The notes beneath the pieces are model-generated. The model saw nothing but the letters and a program-made list of their open reading frames with translations, did not search any database and had not been told where the DNA came from. Of a DNA stretch of 10,151 bases, positions 5,375 to 10,151 are shown in pieces. How positions within the stretch are numbered: the stretch's first letter is position 1; the number at the start of each line of letters is the position of its first letter. The translations under genes were made by a program, and so were the position numbers. This stretch comes from an uncultured Clostridia bacterium (GTDB taxonomy: Bacteria > Bacillota > Clostridia > Oscillospirales > Acutalibacteraceae): the NCBI GenBank assembly GCA_937884995.1, contig CAKZZL010000031.1:1-10151 (forward strand). Reading direction: 5' to 3'.

Positions 5375-7387
5375 TTATAATATGCCGCCGATTTTAAGGA
5401 ATATCGGAGCAAATACAAGAGAAACTATAGTCATAAGTTTAATAAGGATGTTTATTGATGGTCCGGATGTATCCTTAAAAGGATCACCTACAGTATCACC
5501 TACAACAGCAGCCTTATGTGCATCTGATCCTTTACCACCATTAGCGCCATCTTCTATATACTTTTTAGCATTATCCCATGCACCGCCTGAGTTTGACATA
5601 AATATAGCAAGTAAAACGCCTGTAACCAAAGCGCCTGCAAGCATACCTCCCAGAGCTTCAACACCAAGAAGAATACCTACACAAATAGGAACTATAACAG
5701 CCATAATACCGGGGATAAGCATTTCTCTTACTGCAGCAACTGTAGATATTGAAACACAAGCTTTATAGTCCGGCTTATTTCTGCCTTCCATAATTCCGGG
5801 TATTGTCTTGAACTGATGACGGACTTCTTCAATCATTTCATTTGCAGCCTTTGATACAGAATCCATTGTCAAAGCTGAGAAAATAAATGGCAGCATACCG
5901 CCTATCAGAAGTCCAATAGTAACTCTGTAATCAAGTATACTCATTCCGCCGGATAATGAATCTGAACTAAAGTTTATATTAACAGCCTGAGAGTAACTAA
6001 AGAAGAGTGCCAAAGCAGTAAGAGCCGCAGAGCCTATGGCAAATCCTTTACCCATAGCAGCAGTTGTATTACCAACAGCGTCAAGCTTATCCGTTATTTT
6101 TCTTACTGATTCATCAAGACCACTCATCTCAGCAATACCGCCTGCATTATCAGCAATCGGTCCATATGCATCAACAGCAACAGTTATGCCTGTTGTTGAA
6201 AGCATACCTACTGCTGCTAAAGCAATACCAAAAAGTCCGCAGCAACGATATGATACAAATATGCCTATTCCTATAAGTAAAATCGGAATAACTGTAGATC
6301 TCATTCCGACAGCTATACCACTTATAATGGTGGTGGCAGAGCCTGTCTCTGCAGAACGTGCAATCTTTTTAACACTCTTGTAATCACTTGAAGTGTAAAT
6401 CTCAGTAATAATTCCAATAACAAGACCTACAACAAGACCTGTTATAACTGCAATAGACTGATAGAAGCCGTTAAAGAAAAGTTTTCCGAGTACTAATGCA
6501 GATACAGCAACAAGAATTGCAGAAATATATGAGCCGGCTTTCAAAGCACTATGTGGATTTGAATCATCTTTGCCTCTAACAAAGAAAGTAGCTATTATTG
6601 CAGCAAATATTCCGCAAGCTGCAAGTACAAGCGGATATATAGAGCCTGCACCTTCGAAAGTTCCTTTGGCAGCTATACCTAAAGTTAATGCAGAAACCAA
6701 TGCGCCTACATAGCTTTCAAAAAGGTCAGCACCCATACCTGCCACATCGCCAACATTATCGCCTACGTTGTCAGCTATAACGGCAGGATTTCTCGGATCA
6801 TCCTCAGGAATACCGGCTTCAACTTTACCAACAAGGTCTGCTCCTACATCAGCCGCTTTGGTATATATACCGCCGCCTACTCTTGCAAAAAGTGCAATTG
6901 AAGAAGCACCAAGAGAAAATCCGGTTAATATCTCAGCATCATGTGAGATTATATAAATTACAGAACAGCCTAAAAGACCAAGTCCGACAACGCTCATCCC
7001 CATTACAGAACCGCCTGAAAAAGCTATTGCCAAAGCTTTATTCATACCACCGGTTCTGGCTGCATTAGCAGTACGTACATTTGCTTTTGTTGCGACATTC
7101 ATACCAAGATAACCGGCCAGTACTGAGAACAAAGCGCCCACTAAAAAACATACAGCTGTTTTCCAACTGATAAAGACACCTATCATCAGACAAAGAATAG
7201 CAACAAAAATAGCAAGTATTTTATACTCCTGAATCAGGAATGCTTTTGCGCCATCCGCAATATCTTTTGATATTTCCTTCATTCTGTCAGTGCCGGGATC
7301 AGCTTTTGAAACCTTAAATATCTTTGCCATTGCGAAAACAAGTGCAAAAATAGCTAAAATCGGAGCTAACCATATAAGCTTTTCCAT
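5375..7387 (-). CDS. hppA: Membrane-bound ion-pumping pyrophosphatase (K+-dependent, probably Na+-transporting)
   Basis: This enzyme hydrolyses pyrophosphate in the cytoplasm and pumps Na+ and/or H+ across the membrane. The protein is full length (670 aa, about 16 membrane segments). Active-site landmarks are TKAADVGADLVGKVE (176-190), EDDPRNPAVIADNVGDNVGD (195-214), VDAYGPIADNAGG (405-417), GGAWDNAKKYIEDG (601-614) and GDTVGDPFKDTSGPS (630-644), all with their Asp and Lys residues. GNTTAAMGKG (439-448) has Ala at 443, where K+-independent enzymes have Lys, so K+ dependence is expected. D221-L-F-E224 places a Glu three residues after the conserved Asp of helix 6, as in the Thermotoga Na+ pump; this suggests Na+ transport but is not proof, since some related pumps also move H+. 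The start has GAGGAG 9 nt upstream. The gene is a single unit with its own promoter and terminator. Confidence 0.95.
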   Translation of the reverse strand: MEKLIWLAPILAIFALVFAMAKIFKVSKADPGTDRMKEISKDIADGAKAFLIQEYKILAIFVAILCLMIGVFISWKTAVCFLVGALFSVLAGYLGMNVATKANVRTANAARTGGMNKALAIAFSGGSVMGMSVVGLGLLGCSVIYIISHDAEILTGFSLGASSIALFARVGGGIYTKAADVGADLVGKVEAGIPEDDPRNPAVIADNVGDNVGDVAGMGADLFESYVGALVSALTLGIAAKGTFEGAGSIYPLVLAACGIFAAIIATFFVRGKDDSNPHSALKAGSYISAILVAVSALVLGKLFFNGFYQSIAVITGLVVGLVIGIITEIYTSSDYKSVKKIARSAETGSATTIISGIAVGMRSTVIPILLIGIGIFVSYRCCGLFGIALAAVGMLSTTGITVAVDAYGPIADNAGGIAEMSGLDESVRKITDKLDAVGNTTAAMGKGFAIGSAALTALALFFSYSQAVNINFSSDSLSGGMSILDYRVTIGLLIGGMLPFIFSALTMDSVSKAANEMIEEVRHQFKTIPGIMEGRNKPDYKACVSISTVAAVREMLIPGIMAVIVPICVGILLGVEALGGMLAGALVTGVLLAIFMSNSGGAWDNAKKYIEDGANGGKGSDAHKAAVVGDTVGDPFKDTSGPSINILIKLMTIVSLVFAPIFLKIGGIL

Positions 7388-7428
7388 CTTTCCACTCTCC
7401 TCAAATTAGTGCTTTTTTAGTAAATTTT

Positions 7429-7457
7429 ATTATATAACATTTAAAAATAAAAAGCAA
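7429..7457 (-). promoter_or_regulatory. hppA promoter
   Basis: On the - strand, TTGCTT (-35, 7452-7457), a 17-bp spacer and a perfect TATAAT (-10, 7429-7434) precede hppA, leaving a leader of about 35 nt. The -35 overlaps the foot of the terminator of the gene upstream, so the two transcripts are separate but tightly packed. Confidence 0.6.
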
Positions 7458-7489
7458 ATATTTTGTTAAAAAATTATCAAAATATTTGC
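7443..7489 (-). terminator. Terminator of the S component-GPH symporter operon
   Basis: GCAAATATTTTG (7454-7465) and its exact complement CAAAATATTTGC (7478-7489) give a 12-bp stem with a 12-nt loop. Read on the - strand it is followed by TTTTTATTTTTA. It begins 23 nt after the stop of the symporter gene. The stem is AT-rich but long and perfect. Confidence 0.8.
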
Positions 7490-7512
7490 CTTATATTATT
7501 TTCAAGAGAATA

Positions 7513-8952
7513 TCACTCTGCTTTTTCCCTTCTTGCTTTAAGTTCCTGTTCAACTTGTCGTCTTTGTTCAGGCGTATAATGGATGAACAAAAGCGGTATG
7601 ATATATAAAAGGGAAGCAAGAGCCGGTGTCAGAATTACAAGCGGCCAAATCCATTTGTCAAAAGCAGCAGTTTGTGTTCCGACATAGACTGCGCCCTGTA
7701 CATCTTCAACTGCATTATATTTAAGTATATGAAGAGTCAAAGTAGCAAGTCCGGCAGTAACACCGCTTGTAATCTTTGTGAAAGATGTTTGCATTGAGAA
7801 TGTAATACCTTCGGTTCTCTTTCCTGTCTTGTATTCCATATAATCTATACTGTCGCAGAAAATTGAAGTTTGTGCTATGGATACTGCACCCATAGGGATG
7901 CATCCTATGCCTATCACGAGCATTGAAAGCCAAAGCATTTTGCCCTGATAACCTATAAAATATGCTATTATTCTGAAAACTATATTCAATACTTGCATAA
8001 GGATGAGGGCATTCACATATCCCTTGCACATTTTTTTAAGTTTGTCCGCAAAGATCATTCCTATAAAACCGGGCACGGAAGTTATTGCGTAGTATATTGT
8101 AGTGAGACCAAGTGCACCGATAAGTCCGAATATACCTTCGTTCCCAATAAAATCAGATGGAATTTCATACTTAAAGAAATATGTTATGAGGTTACCGCCA
8201 AAGCCCAGTGCACCAAAAAGGTTTGCCAATGTAACAAGCAACATCATCTTATTCTTAAATAAAAGAGAGAAACTCTCAGCCATCGATTCCTGCTTTGTTT
8301 CCTGTGCAACATGAATTCTCTCTTGGGCTGCATAGGATCTGTAGCTGAGCATTGCACCGCCGAGTCCGAATATAATTGCGAAAACAAGTACCATAAGTTT
8401 GACAGATGAGCCTGATGCATTCGCAATCATTTCAAGTCCCATGGGTATAAGAGTTGAGAATATACCATAGACAATTGAGCCAACGGTTCTTGCGCCCTGA
8501 ACAAACCTGTCTCTCTCGTCCCCATTCGGAGATACGCTTGAAGTGATTCCCCAAATAGAAACATCCTGAACAGTATATACAAGATCCCAGCATATATACA
8601 TTATAACAAAATATGCTATTCTTAACCAAAGAAGTTCTTCTTTTGTCGAAAAGACAATAAAAAGTAATACAGTAAATACTCCTACCGGCAAAGGTGTATA
8701 TTTAAGAAACGGTCTTAATTTTTCACCGTTCTTAAATGTATGCTTATCAATAAATGAACCGACAATCGGATCATTTATGCCATCCCAGATTTTCATTATG
8801 ATAAGCAATACCGAAACCACAATAGCCGGAAACATGGCAATATCTGTCATAAAGTATGTAAAGAAAGATGCGCCAATGAGAGAATATACAATATTCTGAC
8901 CACTGAGTCCTGCATAGTAATTAATTTTTTCTTTGCGAGAAATATAATTCAT
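7513..8952 (-). CDS. GPH-family (MelB-like) cation-coupled sugar symporter
   Basis: Members of the glycoside-pentoside-hexuronide family of the major facilitator superfamily import sugars or glycosides with Na+ or H+. The length (479 aa) and about 12 membrane segments fit. KIWDGINDPIVG (54-65) is the family's helix-2 motif, with the two acidic residues D57 and D61 at the cation-site positions known from MelB; GEKLRPFLKY (76-85) follows in the first cytoplasmic loop. The later motif DYMEYKTGKRTEGITFS (370-386) is the typical GPH central signature. The C-terminal tail (459-479) is charged and cytoplasmic. Its ATG overlaps the stop of the upstream S-component gene by 4 nt (ATGA), with GGAGG 12 nt upstream, so the two are co-translated. 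The solute cannot be named. With a Na+-pumping hppA next door, Na+ coupling would make sense, but that is inference. Confidence 0.88.
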   Translation of the reverse strand: MNYISRKEKINYYAGLSGQNIVYSLIGASFFTYFMTDIAMFPAIVVSVLLIIMKIWDGINDPIVGSFIDKHTFKNGEKLRPFLKYTPLPVGVFTVLLFIVFSTKEELLWLRIAYFVIMYICWDLVYTVQDVSIWGITSSVSPNGDERDRFVQGARTVGSIVYGIFSTLIPMGLEMIANASGSSVKLMVLVFAIIFGLGGAMLSYRSYAAQERIHVAQETKQESMAESFSLLFKNKMMLLVTLANLFGALGFGGNLITYFFKYEIPSDFIGNEGIFGLIGALGLTTIYYAITSVPGFIGMIFADKLKKMCKGYVNALILMQVLNIVFRIIAYFIGYQGKMLWLSMLVIGIGCIPMGAVSIAQTSIFCDSIDYMEYKTGKRTEGITFSMQTSFTKITSGVTAGLATLTLHILKYNAVEDVQGAVYVGTQTAAFDKWIWPLVILTPALASLLYIIPLLFIHYTPEQRRQVEQELKARREKAE

Positions 8953-9524
8953 ACTGTCTTTTCCCCTCCTTTTTCTTTATCTATAGGGATTAAATGTGTT
9001 CTTAACAACAATTCCATAATTGCAGGAATTAGTATGAGCTGAATAACGATTCCCAGAACTGAATTTACAAAAGCCTCCATAATAAAAAACTTAAATGTAA
9101 AATCATTATTGCCCATCATATATGTCATAACCAAATATTTTGGCAATGCCCACACAATACGTCCGGTCAGCATAGCAACAATCAGGCTTATATAAACAGT
9201 AAGCAAATGCTTCTTTGTTTTTTTTAGCATTAGCATATATACAATGCCTATCGCAACTCCGTAAGTAAAAAGTTCTACACTCATGGGAATTGCAGTTGTA
9301 AGTTTAGGCATCTGGAAAAGCAAGCATCTCAAAAGAGGAAGGAAAGCGCCGATGATACCTCCATAAATCGGACCGCATATCATCCCGCATAAAAGGACTG
9401 GAAAATGCATCGGTAAGAGCATATTTGCAACTGCCGGGATCTGCCCTGTTATAAAAGGTAAAACTAATCCTATTGCCATAAACATGGCGGCCATTGTTAT
9501 CTTAGTAATTTGCTCTTTTTTCAT
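8949..9524 (-). CDS. ECF transporter S component (substrate-binding membrane subunit)
   Basis: ECF S components capture a vitamin or other small nutrient and dock onto a shared EcfAA'T energy module. This protein has the usual size (191 aa) and about six hydrophobic segments. The first helix carries an AxxxA motif (A13, A17), which in this family contacts EcfT. LPFITGQIP (22-30), LLPMHFPVLLCGMICG (36-51) and PLLR (63-66) are typical of the PF12822-type S proteins. No EcfA or EcfT gene is in this window, so it must use one encoded elsewhere (group II arrangement). The substrate is unclear; S proteins of this broad group include cobalamin- and pantothenate-type carriers. The start at 9524 is the only one that keeps the short basic N-terminus; its ribosome site (GGTGG, 4 nt upstream) is poor. 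It is the first gene of a two-gene operon with the GPH symporter. Confidence 0.85.
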   Translation of the reverse strand: MKKEQITKITMAAMFMAIGLVLPFITGQIPAVANMLLPMHFPVLLCGMICGPIYGGIIGAFLPLLRCLLFQMPKLTTAIPMSVELFTYGVAIGIVYMLMLKKTKKHLLTVYISLIVAMLTGRIVWALPKYLVMTYMMGNNDFTFKFFIMEAFVNSVLGIVIQLILIPAIMELLLRTHLIPIDKEKGGEKTV

Positions 9525-9555
9525 AAAACCACCGTATCATCTAAATGATAATTTC

Positions 9556-9584
9556 ATTATACAAAAATCACAGCTAATATACAA
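9556..9584 (-). promoter_or_regulatory. Promoter of the S component-GPH operon
   Basis: On the - strand, TTGTAT (9579-9584), a 17-bp spacer and a perfect TATAAT (9556-9561) precede the S component gene. A small inverted repeat, TATCAT-CTAA-ATGATA (9535-9550), lies in the predicted leader just before the weak ribosome site; it may be a regulatory hairpin or operator, or chance in AT-rich DNA. I see no known riboswitch fold in this short leader. Confidence 0.5.
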
Positions 9585-9593
9585 GAAAAATTA

Positions 9594-9622
9594 TTGACAA
9601 AGAATTTATTGTATGCTATTAT
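9594..9622 (+). promoter_or_regulatory. Strong promoter of the tRNA cluster
   Basis: A perfect TTGACA (9594-9599), a 17-bp spacer and TATTAT (9617-9622) preceded by TGC form an extended -10 promoter. The predicted start near 9629 leaves about 11 nt before the first tRNA. It diverges from the S-component promoter, the two -35 elements being 9 bp apart. Confidence 0.85.
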
Positions 9623-9639
9623 ACATAGGCATCAAGTAT

Positions 9640-9713
9640 GCGGGTGTAGTTCAATGGTAGAATCCCAGCCTTCCAAGCTGGTCGTGTGAGTTCGATTCTC
9701 ATCACCCGCTCCA
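9640..9713 (+). tRNA. tRNA-Gly(TCC)
   Basis: The acceptor arms GCGGGTG (9640-9646) and CACCCGC (9703-9709) pair fully; the discriminator is T9710 and CCA is encoded (9711-9713). The anticodon stem CCAGC/GCTGG closes loop CTTCCAA with anticodon TCC at 9672-9674. The T loop GTTCGAT is standard. Seven T residues (9714-9720) follow directly, before the next tRNA. Confidence 0.97.
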
Positions 9714-9726
9714 TTTTTTTAACTAT

Positions 9727-9803
9727 GCGCTGATAGCTCAGCTGGATAGAGCATCTGCCTTCTAAGCAGAGGGTCGGGGGTTCGAGTCCCTTTCAGCGCG
9801 CCA
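9727..9803 (+). tRNA. tRNA-Arg(TCT)
   Basis: The acceptor arms GCGCTGA (9727-9733) and TCAGCGC (9793-9799) pair fully; the discriminator is G9800 and CCA is encoded. The anticodon stem TCTGC/GCAGA closes loop CTTCTAA with anticodon TCT at 9761-9763, reading AGA/AGG. It is 13 bp after tRNA-Gly and 4 bp before tRNA-His, so all come from one precursor. Confidence 0.97.
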
Positions 9804-9807
9804 TTAT

Positions 9808-9885
9808 GGTGGGTATAGCTTAGTTGGTTAAAGCGCCAGTTTGTGGCACTGGAGACCATCGGTTCGAATCCGATTATCCACCCCA
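9808..9885 (+). tRNA. tRNA-His(GTG)
   Basis: The acceptor arm GTGGGTA (9809-9815) pairs with TATCCAC (9875-9881) with one G-T pair. An extra G at 9808 faces C9882, the G-1/C73 pair that marks bacterial tRNA-His for its synthetase. CCA is encoded (9883-9885). The anticodon stem CCAGT/ACTGG closes loop TTGTGGC with anticodon GTG at 9843-9845. Confidence 0.97.
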
Positions 9886-9888
9886 AAA

Positions 9889-9919
9889 GCTCCGCCGCAA
9901 AGATTGAGCGGAGCATTTT
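9889..9919 (+). terminator. GC-rich hairpin between tRNA-His and tRNA-Gln
   Basis: GCTCCGC (9889-9895) pairs with GCGGAGC (9908-9914) over a 12-nt loop; AAAA before the stem and ATTTT after it could extend it with one bulged A. The T run is only four long, so this may be a partial terminator that lowers tRNA-Gln output, a processing signal, or a terminator for antisense transcripts. Confidence 0.45.
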
Positions 9920-9927
9920 AAAAACAA

Positions 9928-10002
9928 TGGGGAGTCGTCAAGCGGTAAGACACAGCACTTTGACTGCTGCATGCGTGAGTTCGAATCTCGCCTCCCCAGC
10001 CA
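9928..10002 (+). tRNA. tRNA-Gln(TTG)
   Basis: The acceptor arms TGGGGAG (9928-9934) and CTCCCCA (9992-9998) pair fully; the discriminator is G9999 and CCA is encoded (10000-10002). The anticodon stem CAGCA/TGCTG closes loop CTTTGAC with anticodon TTG at 9960-9962. It is the last gene of the cluster, 42 bp after tRNA-His and beyond the hairpin; no separate promoter is evident. Confidence 0.97.
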
Positions 10003-10117
10003 TGAGTAATTCTGTCCGAACTTTTCGAACTTAATATAATATAAATATATAACATTCATCATCATGTATAATTAATATATTAAATATAGTACATAGTGAT
10101 GTACAAGGAATGACTTG
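10003..10117 (+). other. AT-rich spacer after the tRNA cluster
   Basis: There is no clear terminator for the tRNA transcript. Two perfect TATAAT hexamers (10035-10040 and 10067-10072) could be -10 elements for the next gene, but neither has a good -35. A 12-bp palindrome TTAATATATTAA (10072-10083) and a small stem GTACAT-AGTG-ATGTAC (10089-10104) lie just before the next start and could be leader or operator elements. Confidence 0.4.
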
Positions 10118-10151
10118 ATGAAAATTAAAACTTCTGCTATGATGATGTCAG
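10118..10151 (+). CDS. Start of an unidentified gene, cut by the window edge
   Basis: An ATG at 10118 follows AAGGAA (10105-10110) at a spacing of 7 nt. Only 11 codons are visible, beginning MKIKTSAMMMS. A basic start followed by small and hydrophobic residues could open a signal peptide or a membrane protein, but this is too short to name a family. Confidence 0.5.
   Translation, partial: MKIKTSAMMMS

Noticed and set aside
5382..6383. Long + strand open frames opposite hppA
   Set aside because: They lie entirely inside the conserved pyrophosphatase gene in antisense, have low-complexity composition and no ribosome sites.
9640..10002. tRNA cluster as an integration site for a mobile element
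   Set aside because: No integrase and no repeated tRNA 3' end are visible in the window.
9719..10065. Open frames over the tRNA genes on both strands, including one with GTRTPDPLLRRQ
   Set aside because: They are translations of the tRNA genes themselves; this kind of sequence is a well-known false protein in databases.
38..10150. 12-nt inverted match ATGATGATGTCA near both ends of the window
   Set aside because: It is mainly an ATG triplet run and stops abruptly at both sides; chance is the simplest explanation.
1..10151. CRISPR array, insertion sequence or replication origin
   Set aside because: No regularly spaced repeats, transposase frame or DnaA-box cluster was seen on reading through the sequence.

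Overview
The window looks like the chromosome of a low-GC Gram-positive anaerobe of the Clostridia. This is inferred from the AT-rich intergenic DNA, strong AGGAGG-type ribosome binding sites, a K+-dependent membrane pyrophosphatase, an ECF transporter S component, encoded CCA on every tRNA gene, and a class II Fic protein. No rRNA or species marker is present, so the genus cannot be named.

Left part (1-3850, + strand): a two-gene operon encodes two full-length ABC exporter half-transporters. They overlap by 8 nt and probably form a heterodimeric efflux pump. The operon ends at a perfect 34-bp palindrome that serves as a terminator. The first ~190 bases hold the tail of something upstream, perhaps a regulator, but this is not clearly readable.

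Middle (3963-5374): a Fic-domain gene on the - strand, whose Fic motif carries Gln where the catalytic His normally sits, is followed by ~450 bp without a convincing protein gene. That gap is dense in signals: back-to-back promoters sharing a dyad between their -35 elements, a 10-bp inverted repeat straddling the fic -10 region, and a perfect 20-bp dyad with an extra half-site. It also holds a 51-codon open frame without a start codon, which may be a gene relic. This is the least ordinary part of the window.

Right part (5326-9584, - strand): hppA (ion-pumping pyrophosphatase) has its own promoter and terminator. Upstream of it lies a two-gene operon of an ECF S component and a GPH-family sugar/cation symporter, overlapping by 4 nt and ending in its own terminator.

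End (9594-10151, + strand): a strong promoter drives four tRNA genes, Gly(TCC)-Arg(TCT)-His(GTG)-Gln(TTG), with a GC-rich hairpin between His and Gln. After an AT-rich spacer, the first 11 codons of another gene begin and run off the window.

Functionally this is mostly membrane transport: export by the ABC pair, energy conservation from PPi by hppA, and solute uptake by the S component and the GPH carrier, next to housekeeping tRNAs. I found no complete mobile element, CRISPR array or obvious new multi-gene system. The Fic locus with its elaborate promoter is the best candidate for something undescribed.
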